A DNA stretch of 10,797 nt from an uncultured delta proteobacterium. Lineage in GTDB: Bacteria; RBG-13-61-14; DRUE01. Shown here piece by piece: positions 1-6,824 of this stretch (positions are counted from its first letter, which is position 1; each line of letters opens with the position of its first letter). The notes under the pieces are model-generated. The model searched no databases. It worked only from the letters and a program-made list of their open reading frames with translations, and had not been told where the DNA came from. The stretch is from the NCBI GenBank assembly GCA_903930515.1, contig CAIYYW010000034.1, forward strand, positions 1-10,797, written 5' to 3'. The translations under genes and the position numbers were made by a program.

Positions 1-84
1 CTCCTGATGCTTTTCGCGGTCGCGTATCTCGCCCCGCTGGGAATCCGGCCGCTCTACGAGACTGACGAATTCCGCTACGGCATC
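1..84 (+). pseudogene. N-terminal fragment of an ArnT/PMT-like membrane glycosyltransferase, cut off
   Basis: The frame beginning at base 1 reads a hydrophobic stretch followed by YLAPLGIRPLYETDEFRYG. This matches the pattern at the start of ArnT/PMT-type lipid-dependent glycosyltransferases: end of the first membrane helix, then a periplasmic loop with the Asp-Glu-x-Arg-Tyr motif carrying the catalytic Asp. In the family this is followed by a Glu-Ile-x-Arg-Glu-Met type segment and several hundred more residues. Here similarity stops after Tyr-Gly near base 84. Neither of the other two plus frames resumes it, and from base 171 the DNA is the convergent 3' end of ahcY. The frame stays open to base 297, but that part is antisense to ahcY and looks unlike protein. 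The start codon, if any, lies left of the window. I read it as a truncated remnant. An assembly junction is an alternative, and chance is possible because only about 28 residues are visible. Confidence 0.45.
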
Positions 85-144
85 GGCAGTCGGGGCGTCC
101 TCCAAGTCAAAGAAATTTGGCTGTCAGGGGAAGAATTTCTCTTA

Positions 145-171
145 ACCTGGGCTTTGATAGATGACCCAGGT
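145..171 (-). terminator. Hairpin at the 3' end of ahcY, weak terminator candidate
   Basis: A perfect 7-bp inverted repeat (ACCTGGG at 145-151, CCCAGGT at 165-171) with a 13-nt loop begins at the last base of the ahcY stop codon. It is the only obvious secondary structure just downstream of the operon's last gene. No U-tract follows on either strand and the loop is long, so it is not a canonical intrinsic terminator. It could stabilise the mRNA 3' end or be chance. Confidence 0.3.
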
Positions 172-1427
172 CAGGTTCCGACTTCCCAGGAGCAAAGATA
201 TTTTTGCTGCTCTTTGGAGAGCTGGTCAATCCGGATGCCCATAGATTTGAGTTTGAGCCTGGCGATTTCATCATCAAGTTCGCGGGGCACGACATAAACT
301 TTTTTGTCCAGTTTTTTCCCGTCCTGGACCAGGTATCTGCAGGAAAGGGCCTGGTTGGCAAAGCTCATATCCATCACCAAAGACGGATGTCCTTCGGCCG
401 CGGCCAGATTGATCAGCCGTCCTTCCCCGAGCAGATAAATTTTCCTGCCGTTCCTCAACTCGAACTCCTGCACGAACGGCCGGATTTCCCGGACCCGGCG
501 GGCCAGTTTATGGAGGGCGGGCTTGTTGATCTCCACATCGAAATGTCCGGAGTTGGCGAGGATGGCTCCGTCCTTCATCAGCTTAATCGCGCACTCGTCA
601 ATAGCCTTGAGGTCCCCGGTGACGGTCACGAAGACATCTCCTTCCTTGGCGGCTTTCTTGATCGGCATCACCCGGTATCCGTCCATCAATGCTTCCAAGG
701 CCCGGAGCGGGTCCACCTCGCACACGATCACATTGGCGCCCATCCCTCGGGCGCGGTTGGCGACCCCTCTTCCGCACTGGCCGTAACCGACCACGACGAA
801 ATTTTTCCCGGCGTAAAGGATATTGGTTGCGCGGAGGATTCCGTCAATGGTGCTCTGGCCGGTGCCGTATCGGTTGTCAAAGAAATGCTTGGTCATCGCG
901 TCGTTCACGGCGATCACCGGCAGGCGGAGTTTGCCCTGGTCCGCTAGGGAGCGGAGCCGGATCACCCCGGTGGTTGTTTCCTCGGTTCCCCCGATCATCC
1001 CCTTGACCAGGTCCTTGCGCTCGCCGTGGATGGTCCCGACCAGATCCGCGCCGTCATCCATGGTGATGTGCGGCTTCAGGTCCAGCGCCGCGTTGAGATG
1101 TCGGTAGTATCGCTCCCGGTCTTCTCCCTTGACCGCGAAGGTTGAGATTTTGGCTTCCTTGACCAGGTAGGCCGAGACATCGTCCTGGGTGCTTAAGGGG
1201 TTGCTGGCGCAAAGCGCAAGTTCGGCTCCTCCGGCCTTGAGGGTATGCATCAGGACCGCGGTCTCGGTGGTGACATGGAGACAGGCCGCGATGCGGATTC
1301 CTTTCAGGGGTTTTTCTTTCTCAAAATTTTTCCGGATCAGATTAAGCACCGGCATCTGCCGGTTCGCCCATTCCACTCTGCCCTTGCCGAGTTTAACCAG
1401 CGCAAGATCTTTCACATCATACTTCAT
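171..1427 (-). CDS. ahcY: Adenosylhomocysteinase (S-adenosyl-L-homocysteine hydrolase)
   Basis: This cytosolic NAD-dependent enzyme splits S-adenosylhomocysteine into adenosine and homocysteine, removing the product inhibitor of SAM-dependent methyltransferases. The 418-residue protein is full length for the shorter prokaryotic type. Visible marks are the substrate-domain segment [13 protein letters not shown] (51-63), [14 protein letters not shown] (75-88), the catalytic region [18 protein letters not shown] (175-192), the Rossmann NAD loop [11 protein letters not shown] (211-221), NSGHFDVEI (292-300) and the C-terminal [14 protein letters not shown] (336-349). The ATG at 1427 starts directly with conserved sequence. 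Upstream lies a GGGAGGGTG purine stretch as Shine-Dalgarno, at a slightly long spacing of about 9 nt. The gene follows metK in the same direction, so SAM synthesis and SAH removal are paired. The spacer between them may regulate its translation (see the 1428-1498 entry). Identification is very secure. Confidence 0.97.
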   Translation of the reverse strand: MKYDVKDLALVKLGKGRVEWANRQMPVLNLIRKNFEKEKPLKGIRIAACLHVTTETAVLMHTLKAGGAELALCASNPLSTQDDVSAYLVKEAKISTFAVKGEDRERYYRHLNAALDLKPHITMDDGADLVGTIHGERKDLVKGMIGGTEETTTGVIRLRSLADQGKLRLPVIAVNDAMTKHFFDNRYGTGQSTIDGILRATNILYAGKNFVVVGYGQCGRGVANRARGMGANVIVCEVDPLRALEALMDGYRVMPIKKAAKEGDVFVTVTGDLKAIDECAIKLMKDGAILANSGHFDVEINKPALHKLARRVREIRPFVQEFELRNGRKIYLLGEGRLINLAAAEGHPSLVMDMSFANQALSCRYLVQDGKKLDKKVYVVPRELDDEIARLKLKSMGIRIDQLSKEQQKYLCSWEVGT

Positions 1428-1498
1428 TTTTATTTTTCACCCTCCCGGTGATCCCCTCCCATCCGGGAGGGGGGATTTCTTCAATAAATTTTACCCGA
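1428..1498 (-). promoter_or_regulatory. metK-ahcY spacer with two competing hairpins over the ahcY RBS
   Basis: In the mRNA three segments can be seen. A (complement of 1463-1472) is C-rich, CCCCTCCCGG. B (complement of 1453-1460) is GGGAGGGG. C (complement of 1440-1448) is CCGGGAGGG and contains the ahcY Shine-Dalgarno. A pairs with B as a perfect 8-bp stem with a 4-nt loop, leaving C free. A also pairs with C over 9 perfect base pairs, with B in the loop, and this would hide the ribosome-binding site. B and C resemble each other, so a local duplication could have created the arrangement. No U-tract follows, so translational rather than transcriptional control would be the likelier mode. I do not recognise a known SAH or SAM riboswitch consensus. 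Pairing is seen directly; a regulatory role is inference. Confidence 0.45.
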
Positions 1499-2668
1499 TC
1501 ACTTGACCGCTTTCCGGATCGCGTCCACCTGGTCGGTTTTTTCCCAGGTGAATTCCTGGTCCGTCCTTCCGAAATGACCCCCGGCCGCGGTCTTCTCGTA
1601 GATGGGCCGGAGCAAATCCAAATGCTCAATGATCCGGCGGGGCCTGAGGTCAAACACCTCTTTTACCGCTTGCGCGATTTGGTGTTCGTCTTTCTTGCCC
1701 GTGCCGTAGGTATGCACTTCCACCATAATTGAAACCGGCTTGGCCACTCCGATGGCGTAGGCGACCTGGACCTCGCAGCGGCGGGCCAGCCCGGCCTTGA
1801 CGATGTTCTTGGCCACATAGCGGGCCATATAAGCCGCGGAGCGGTCCACCTTGCTCGGGTCCTTGCCGGAGAAGCAGCCTCCCCCGTGTCTCCCCATCCC
1901 GCCGTAGGTGTCCACGATGATTTTCCTCCCGGTCAGGCCGGTGTCCGCGTAGGGGCCTCCTTTTTCAAACCTTCCGGTCGGGTTGATCAGGTAGAGGACC
2001 TTGGGGCTGAGCAGTTTTTTCGGGATCACTTTATGGATCACTTCTTCAATGATGCCTTGCTCCAATGTCTTGTGGCTCACCTCCGGAATGTGCTGGGCCG
2101 CGATCACCACGGTGGTGATTTCCCGGGGCCGGTGGTCCTGGTAGCGGACGGTGACCTGGCTCTTGCCGTCGGGTCTGAGGAACTTGAGGATTTTTTTATG
2201 ACGGACTTCGGCGAGCCTTCGGGTGAGGCGGTGGGCGAACATAATCGGCATCGGCATCAGCTCCGGGGTATCGTCGCAGGCGTACCCGAACATCATCCCC
2301 TGGTCCCCGGCGCCCTGCTCGGCTTTCTTCTTCCGGACCACTCCCATCCTGATGTCCGGGGATTGGCCGTGGATCAGGGTGAGGATGGAACAGCTTTTAT
2401 AATCAAACCCGATCTCCATATCGGTGTATCCGATCCGCCGGATCACCTCGCGGGCCAGTTCCGGGACCGCCACCAGGCTCACGCCCGGAGAAGTGATCTC
2501 CCCGGCGATGATCACGGTCCCGGCCGTGACCAGGGTCTCGCAGGCCACCTTTGATTCCGGATCGTGCTTGATCATTGAATCCAGGATGGCGTCCGAGATC
2601 TGGTCCGCGACCTTGTCCGGATGCCCCTCGGTCACCGATTCGGAACTGAACAAATAATCCCTGCTCAC
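1499..2668 (-). CDS. metK: S-adenosylmethionine synthase (methionine adenosyltransferase)
   Basis: MetK makes S-adenosylmethionine from methionine and ATP in the cytosol. The 389-residue length is typical for the bacterial family. Motifs in order are the N-terminal [20 protein letters not shown] (8-27), the ATP-binding loop [12 protein letters not shown] (119-130), [20 protein letters not shown] (227-246) and the glycine-rich [19 protein letters not shown] (262-280). The fourth residue of that last motif is Cys where many homologues have Ala. The C-terminus carries the usual HFGR and WEKTD segments. The start is GTG at 2668, chosen because the protein begins exactly where the family does and a strong GGAGGTG lies 5 nt upstream. 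There are 27 nt between the ptsI stop and this start, so co-transcription with the PTS genes is likely. It feeds the next gene, ahcY, in the methyl cycle. Confidence 0.98.
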   Translation of the reverse strand: MSRDYLFSSESVTEGHPDKVADQISDAILDSMIKHDPESKVACETLVTAGTVIIAGEITSPGVSLVAVPELAREVIRRIGYTDMEIGFDYKSCSILTLIHGQSPDIRMGVVRKKKAEQGAGDQGMMFGYACDDTPELMPMPIMFAHRLTRRLAEVRHKKILKFLRPDGKSQVTVRYQDHRPREITTVVIAAQHIPEVSHKTLEQGIIEEVIHKVIPKKLLSPKVLYLINPTGRFEKGGPYADTGLTGRKIIVDTYGGMGRHGGGCFSGKDPSKVDRSAAYMARYVAKNIVKAGLARRCEVQVAYAIGVAKPVSIMVEVHTYGTGKKDEHQIAQAVKEVFDLRPRRIIEHLDLLRPIYEKTAAGGHFGRTDQEFTWEKTDQVDAIRKAVK

Positions 2669-2673
2669 CTTGA

Positions 2674-2680
2674 CACCTCC
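2674..2680 (-). promoter_or_regulatory. Strong RBS fixing the GTG start of metK
   Basis: GGAGGTG on the minus strand ends 5 nt before the GTG at 2668. The full anti-16S match supports the GTG start, since no in-frame ATG gives a better fit to the family N-terminus. Confidence 0.8.
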
Positions 2681-2695
2681 GAAAATTTATTCCCC

Positions 2696-4519
2696 TCAGC
2701 TCTGGTCGCTTTTCTGACAGAGAAAGCCCCCGGACGGTTCCGGATTTTTCTCCGGCTCCATCCGGTAGGCTTCCGCCCATTCTTTTTTCGCCAGTTCCTG
2801 GAGCCGGGTCTTGATTTTTTCCGCGGTGGAAAATTTCAACAGTTCCTCCGCCACCGGCTTCAGCTCCCCGGCCTGGAACCCGCGGAGCACCTTGCGCACC
2901 CGGGGGATGAGCCTTGCCGGCATACTGAGCTGGTCCAGCCCCAGCCCGACCAGGATCGGGAGCAAATAAATATCCCCGGCCATTTCCCCGCACATCGCCA
3001 CCTGGATCCCGGCCTGATGTCCCGCGTCCACCGTGCGCTTGATCATCCAGAGCACCGCGGGATGGAGCGGCTGATAAAGGTAACTAACATACTCATTCAC
3101 CCGGTCAATCGCAAGCACATACTGGATCAGGTCGTTGGTGCCGATGCTGAAGAAGTCCACCTGCTCCGCCAGCTTGTCGGCCATCAGCACGGCCGAAGGC
3201 ACTTCCACCATAATCCCGACCGGGATGGCGGGATCGAATTTGACCCCTTCCCGGTCCAACTCGTCCATGGCTTCGCGCATGATTTTTTTTGCCTCGAGCA
3301 CTTCTTCCAGGTCGGAGATGAGCGGGAACATCATCCGGATTTTGCCGAAGGCGCTGGCACGGAGGATTCCGCGGATCTGGGTCTTGAAGATGTCGGGATG
3401 GCGGAGGCAGAAGCGGATGGCTCTCAGCCCGAGTGCCGGGTTCATTTCTGCCGCCGCTTTGGGCTCGCTGATGAATTTGTCTCCGCCCAGGTCAAAGGTG
3501 CGGATGGTGGCCTGATACGGCTCCACCACCTCGGCCAGCTTGCGGTAATTTTCAAAGTGTTCCTCTTCGTTCGGGAGCCGGTCGCGGTTGAGGTAGAGGT
3601 ATTCGGTGCGGTAGAGACCGACCCCCTCGGCGCCGTATTTGGAGAGGAAATGTATTTCATCGAGGATTTCCAAATTGGCGGATAGCTGAACCTGGAAGCC
3701 GTCTTTGGTGCGGCTGGGGGGTGTGGAATATTCCTGGAGCAATTTATTGATGGATTCCCATTCGGCGCGGCGGTCGAAATATTTCCGGCAGAGTTGGTCG
3801 TCGGGGTTGACGATCACATTCCCCTCAATCCCGTCCAGGATGATCAGGTCTCCGTCTTCCACCAGGTGGGTGATATTTTTCAGGCCCACCACCGCGGGTA
3901 TTTCCAAAGACCGGGCCACGATCGCGGTATGGGAGGTGGCGCTGCCGATGTCGGTGGAGAAGCCGAGCACCTTGGAGAAGAACATCTGGGCGGTCTGTTC
4001 GGGTCGGAGGTCGTGGGCCACGATGATCACAGGCTGGTCAATCTGGCGCAGGTCTTTGTCCTTGTGCCCGATCAGCTTGTCCAGAACCCTCTGGGCCACC
4101 AGCTCCACTTCCTGGCTGCGCTCGCGGAGGTAGTCGTCCCGGATGGACGCGAACACTTTCAGCCATTCGTCAATGGTCTTGCGGATCGCCCATTCAACAT
4201 TGATCTGCCCGTCCTGGATTTTCCGCTCAACCTCGCTCCAGAGCGACTCGTCCTGGATCAACATTGAGTGGGTGTCAATGATGGAAAAGACCTCCCGGGT
4301 CACCGCGCCCTGGAATTCCTTCTTCACATCCTCCAACTCGTGCACGGCTTCGCGCAAGGCCTTGCGCAGCCGCTCGACCTCGGCCGGGATCAATCCCGGG
4401 TCCAAAATCCGCTTGGGGATGGGAAGCCGGGCGCTGGTCATCACAAAGGCCGGCCCGGCCACGATCCCTTCGCTGGCCGCGATCCCTTTCAAAACCAGAT
4501 TTTGGTCTTCCCGCGCCAT
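2696..4519 (-). CDS. ptsI: PTS enzyme I (phosphoenolpyruvate-protein phosphotransferase)
   Basis: Enzyme I takes phosphate from PEP onto a histidine and passes it to HPr. The 607-residue protein has the N-terminal HPr-binding helical domain, the phospho-histidine swivel domain with SATSHTAIVARSLEIPAVVG (193-212, active His197), and the PEP-binding barrel. In the barrel, GLYRTEYL (301-308) holds the PEP-contacting Arg, FFSIGTNDLIQYVLAIDR (456-473) is the second family signature, and CGEMAGD (510-516) supplies the catalytic Cys. All key residues are present, so it should be active. It is about 30 residues longer than the classical 575-residue enzyme; the surplus is a charged, Pro/Ser-containing tail (about 580-607). 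The start ATG at 4519 directly abuts the HPr stop codon, with GAGG about 8 nt upstream inside the HPr gene, implying coupled translation. With no EIIB/EIIC nearby, its phosphate probably serves signalling through HPr and EIIA. Confidence 0.97.
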   Translation of the reverse strand: MAREDQNLVLKGIAASEGIVAGPAFVMTSARLPIPKRILDPGLIPAEVERLRKALREAVHELEDVKKEFQGAVTREVFSIIDTHSMLIQDESLWSEVERKIQDGQINVEWAIRKTIDEWLKVFASIRDDYLRERSQEVELVAQRVLDKLIGHKDKDLRQIDQPVIIVAHDLRPEQTAQMFFSKVLGFSTDIGSATSHTAIVARSLEIPAVVGLKNITHLVEDGDLIILDGIEGNVIVNPDDQLCRKYFDRRAEWESINKLLQEYSTPPSRTKDGFQVQLSANLEILDEIHFLSKYGAEGVGLYRTEYLYLNRDRLPNEEEHFENYRKLAEVVEPYQATIRTFDLGGDKFISEPKAAAEMNPALGLRAIRFCLRHPDIFKTQIRGILRASAFGKIRMMFPLISDLEEVLEAKKIMREAMDELDREGVKFDPAIPVGIMVEVPSAVLMADKLAEQVDFFSIGTNDLIQYVLAIDRVNEYVSYLYQPLHPAVLWMIKRTVDAGHQAGIQVAMCGEMAGDIYLLPILVGLGLDQLSMPARLIPRVRKVLRGFQAGELKPVAEELLKFSTAEKIKTRLQELAKKEWAEAYRMEPEKNPEPSGGFLCQKSDQS

Positions 4520-4825
4520 TTATTCTTCCTCGCCAAAACGGCAATCCACCAGGTTGGAGAGCGCGTCCACCGCGTCCTCCGCGTCCTCGCCGTAGGCCTT
4601 GAGGGTAAGCTCGGTTCCGTTGGCGGCCCCCAGGGCCATCAATCCCATAATGCTCTTGGCATCCGCTTCAATTTTTCCCCGGATGATCTTGATCTGGCAT
4701 TTATACTGGGCGGCCAAATTGCGGAATTTCCCCGCGGCCCGGGCGTGCATCCCCAGGCGGTTGCAAATTTTGATGGTTCGGCCGGCTTCCTGAAAACCGG
4801 CCCTCGCGCCCAGCCTCCAGACCAT
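4520..4825 (-). CDS. ptsH: HPr phosphocarrier protein, N-terminally extended
   Basis: HPr shuttles phosphate from EI to EIIA proteins and, where HPr kinase exists, is also phosphorylated on a serine. In this 101-residue protein the active-site segment reads RLGMHARAAGKF with His27. The regulatory segment KSIMGLMAL holds Ser58. Their separation, 31 residues, equals that of His15 and Ser46 in classical HPr, so both phosphorylation sites are kept. The usual proline after His-Ala-Arg is Ala30. About 12-15 extra residues precede the normal domain start. The ATG at 4825 overlaps the EIIA stop as TAATG, and AGAGGG lies just upstream; no other start codon exists before the His motif, so the extension is probably real. 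The C-terminus ends in an acidic GEEE. The gene sits between the EIIA and EI genes and two genes after its kinase. Confidence 0.93.
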   Translation of the reverse strand: MVWRLGARAGFQEAGRTIKICNRLGMHARAAGKFRNLAAQYKCQIKIIRGKIEADAKSIMGLMALGAANGTELTLKAYGEDAEDAVDALSNLVDCRFGEEE

Positions 4826-5229
4826 TAAACCCTCTTTTTCATAATCTCGCTGGCGATTGAGATACTCTTTCTACCTGCGTCTCTGGCCTCGCGCGCCACT
4901 TCCTTGAGTTCCTTGCCCCGCCGTCCCAAGCTGAGCTTGAGGATCATGGGCAGGTTGACCCCGCTCACCACTTCCACCTTTTTTTCCTGGAGGAAGCTCA
5001 ATCCGACATTGCTGGGAGTCCCTCCGAACAAATCGGTCAGGATCAGCGTCCCTTCCCCCTCGTCCACCTTGGTCAGGGCCTGTTCCACCCGCTCGGCAAT
5101 GCTTTCCACCCGCTCTTCCGGACTGATCCCGATCGCGACGCAGGAGGGAATTTCCCCCACGATCATACTGGCTGATTGGACCAGTTCCCCGGCGATCTGA
5201 CAGTGGGTGAGAATAATCAAACCAACCAC
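4825..5229 (-). CDS. PTS EIIA component, mannose/fructose class
   Basis: A stand-alone EIIA domain of the mannose superfamily, 134 residues, which receives phosphate from HPr. The N-terminus MVGLIILTHCQIAGEL carries the active-site His9. ILTDLFGGTPSN (63-74) is the conserved dimer and active-site loop, and SGVNLPMILKL (88-98) follows, all in the family order. The residue right after the active His is Cys10, where I expect Gly in most homologues. No EIIB, EIIC or EIID genes are in the window, so it is likely regulatory rather than part of a sugar importer, unless partners lie elsewhere. The start is GTG at 5229. An ATG 5 nt upstream is out of frame, and a perfect AGGAGG precedes the GTG. The stop overlaps the HPr start by one base. 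I give no symbol because several are used for such orphan domains. Confidence 0.9.
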   Translation of the reverse strand: MVGLIILTHCQIAGELVQSASMIVGEIPSCVAIGISPEERVESIAERVEQALTKVDEGEGTLILTDLFGGTPSNVGLSFLQEKKVEVVSGVNLPMILKLSLGRRGKELKEVAREARDAGRKSISIASEIMKKRV

Positions 5230-5234
5230 GGCAT

Positions 5235-5240
5235 CCTCCT
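5235..5240 (-). promoter_or_regulatory. AGGAGG RBS fixing the GTG start of the EIIA gene
   Basis: A perfect AGGAGG overlaps the hprK stop codon by one base and lies 5 nt before the GTG at 5229. The spacing fits the GTG and not the nearer out-of-frame ATG. Confidence 0.8.
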
Positions 5241-6208
5241 TACTCGATCTCCTCGCTGAGGGAAGTTTCCCCCGACTCCTTCTGCAAAAGCTCTTCCAGG
5301 AGCCGGCGCTGGAAATCCTTGGCGGAATAATATCCTTTCAGTTTCAAAAGCTGGTTTCGGGCGGCGACTTCAATGATGATGGTGAGGTTTCGGCCGGGCC
5401 TTACCGGGATGGTGAGATGGGGGATCTCCACGCCCAGGATGGTGTAGCTATCGTCTTCCAGGCCGAGCCGGTCGTAATCCTGGTTGGGTTCCCATTCCAC
5501 CAGCTCGATCACCAGTTCGATCTTTTTCCGGTCCCGGATCGCGGCGATCCCGAACAGGTCCTTGATATTGATGATGCCCAGGCCGCGGATTTCCATATGG
5601 TATTTGATCACCTCGGCGCCCTTGCCCACCAGGGATTTTTGGGTCTGCCTCCGGATCTCCACCAGGTCGTCCGCGACCAGGCGGTGTCCGCGCAGGATCA
5701 GGTCCAGGGCGGTCTCGCTTTTTCCGATCCCGCTCTGTCCCAGGATCAGCATCCCTACCCCGAACACATCCATCAGCACGCCGTGCAAACTGAGGTTGGG
5801 GGCGAGGTGGTCTTCCAAGAAACGGTTGAGTCGGAAGATGAACTCCCCGGTGGCGAGTTCGGACCCGAGCAGGGGGATCTTGTGGCGCTTCGCTATTTTG
5901 ATCATCTCCGGGTAGGGTTCAAGGTTGCGGGTGAAGATCAGGCAGGGGAACTCAAAACTGAACAGTTTTTCCCAAACCTTGTGCCGCTCCAGTTCGGAGA
6001 GCATATCCAGGTAGGCCTTTTCGCTCCCGCCGAAAATCTGGACCTGGCCGGAGAGCAGCTCGAACTTGATCCCGACCAGGCTCAAACCCAGCTTGTGCAC
6101 GCCTTCCTCGGAAATCCGCCGGTTCAGATCCGCGGGGTCGCTGAACAGCTTCATCCCCGGCAGATAGTCTGCGGCTTTAAGCAGTTTTCCTACTTCCAAT
6201 CCCGCCAT
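5240..6208 (-). CDS. hprK: HPr kinase/phosphorylase
   Basis: HprK phosphorylates, and can dephosphorylate, the regulatory serine of HPr, linking energy state to PTS signalling. The 322 residues match the usual length. An N-terminal domain (about 1-130) is followed by the catalytic domain: LHGVLMDVFGVGMLILGQSG (141-160) with the conserved His142, Walker A GQSGIGKS (157-164), LVADD (177-181), the HprK signature MEIRGLGIINIKDLFG (205-220) and the PVRPGRNL loop (268-275). All catalytic landmarks are intact. The ATG at 6208 has AGAGG three bases upstream. Its substrate HPr, with the target serine conserved, is encoded two genes downstream. In Proteobacteria such loci often also contain rapZ between hprK and EIIA; it is absent here. 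The C-terminal tail is Glu/Ser-rich. Confidence 0.97.
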   Translation of the reverse strand: MAGLEVGKLLKAADYLPGMKLFSDPADLNRRISEEGVHKLGLSLVGIKFELLSGQVQIFGGSEKAYLDMLSELERHKVWEKLFSFEFPCLIFTRNLEPYPEMIKIAKRHKIPLLGSELATGEFIFRLNRFLEDHLAPNLSLHGVLMDVFGVGMLILGQSGIGKSETALDLILRGHRLVADDLVEIRRQTQKSLVGKGAEVIKYHMEIRGLGIINIKDLFGIAAIRDRKKIELVIELVEWEPNQDYDRLGLEDDSYTILGVEIPHLTIPVRPGRNLTIIIEVAARNQLLKLKGYYSAKDFQRRLLEELLQKESGETSLSEEIE

Positions 6209-6290
6209 TGATCCTCTTGCCTTTGCCCAAAAAAATTACTGGTTCCCAAGACTGATTCCCCCGCGGATCGACCCGTCCGGTCCCGCTTTT
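6209..6290 (-). other. hpf-hprK intergenic spacer, the largest gap between the lptC-to-metK genes
   Basis: In the transcript this 82-nt spacer contains a GC-rich hairpin soon after the hpf stop: GCGG-GACC, a 5-nt loop, GGTC, a 3-nt bulge and CCGC. About 25 nt later comes a run of seven U (complement of 6230-6236). The U-run is too far from the stem for a normal intrinsic terminator. I see no sigma-70 or -24/-12 sigma-54 promoter pattern. It could reduce read-through or be a processing site; nothing firm can be said. Confidence 0.3.
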
Positions 6291-6815
6291 TTATTCCGGC
6301 TCGATCAAGCCGAGGTTGCCGTCTTCCTTCCGAAACAATACGCAGATCTTTTCGTTGAGCGCGTTCCGGAACACGATGAAATGGCTCTGGTTATTGCCCA
6401 GGACCTCCGCGGCTTCCTCGATCGTGATCGGCTTGCGCGCCAGATGCTCCTTGCTCCGCACGATCTCAAATTCCCCGGTGGATTCCCCCACCGCAACCTC
6501 TTCCTCAGAAGCCCGCTTGCCCTTGGAACGCACCATCCGGTCGCGATACTTCTTGACCTGGGCTTCCAGCTTGGCCAGCGTCTGCTTGAGCGCCAAAGTA
6601 AGGTCCACATCTTCCTCCTTGGCGAAGAACCGGACGGCGTCTCCGAACAGGTTCACCTCAACCAGGCACCTGCTTTTTTCCCTGGTGAAAATCACCTGGG
6701 CCTCCAGGGGGCGGCGCAGGTATCGGGAAATCTTCATAATTTCCTCTTCCGCGTGGGCCCGGAGTTTCTCGTCATGTTCCAGATGCCGGAAAGTCACTTT
6801 AATCTCCATTCCCAT
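6291..6815 (-). CDS. hpf: Ribosome hibernation promoting factor, long form
   Basis: Long HPF binds the 30S decoding region and joins ribosomes into inactive 100S dimers during slow growth. The 174-residue protein shows the N-terminal S30AE/sigma-54 modulation domain (about 1-95). A linker containing EEEVAVGEST follows. The C-terminal dimerisation domain starts near SKEHLARKPITIEEAAEVLG (121-140) and ends with SHFIVFRNALNEK (144-156) and DGNLGLIEPE (165-174), a highly characteristic ending. Two Mets are possible starts (residues 1 and 3). AGGAG, overlapping the rpoN stop, is 6 nt from the first and 12 from the second, so I use 6815. It follows rpoN by 9 nt, the common arrangement that gave it its old name of sigma-54 modulation protein. 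Confidence 0.96.
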   Translation of the reverse strand: MGMEIKVTFRHLEHDEKLRAHAEEEIMKISRYLRRPLEAQVIFTREKSRCLVEVNLFGDAVRFFAKEEDVDLTLALKQTLAKLEAQVKKYRDRMVRSKGKRASEEEVAVGESTGEFEIVRSKEHLARKPITIEEAAEVLGNNQSHFIVFRNALNEKICVLFRKEDGNLGLIEPE

Positions 6816-6824
6816 TCACCTCTC

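Noticed and set aside
1453-1472. Intrinsic terminator after metK
   Set aside because: The 8-bp stem is strong, but the following sequence is GATCACCGGG and not a U-run in the direction of transcription.
1428-1498. Known SAH or SAM riboswitch before ahcY
   Set aside because: The spacer is only 71 nt and dominated by one simple hairpin; I could not find the conserved core or pseudoknot of the described SAH or SAM classes.
2621-3685. Plus-strand open frame of 354 codons opposite ptsI
   Set aside because: Antisense shadow of a clear enzyme I gene; composition is skewed to His/Phe/Gln and no ribosome-binding site or domain is visible.
5207-6211. Plus-strand open frame of 334 codons opposite hprK
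   Set aside because: It mirrors hprK almost exactly, shows no known motif and is rich in Gln/His/Asp/Pro as expected from the complement of G/C-ending codons. hprK itself has every family motif.
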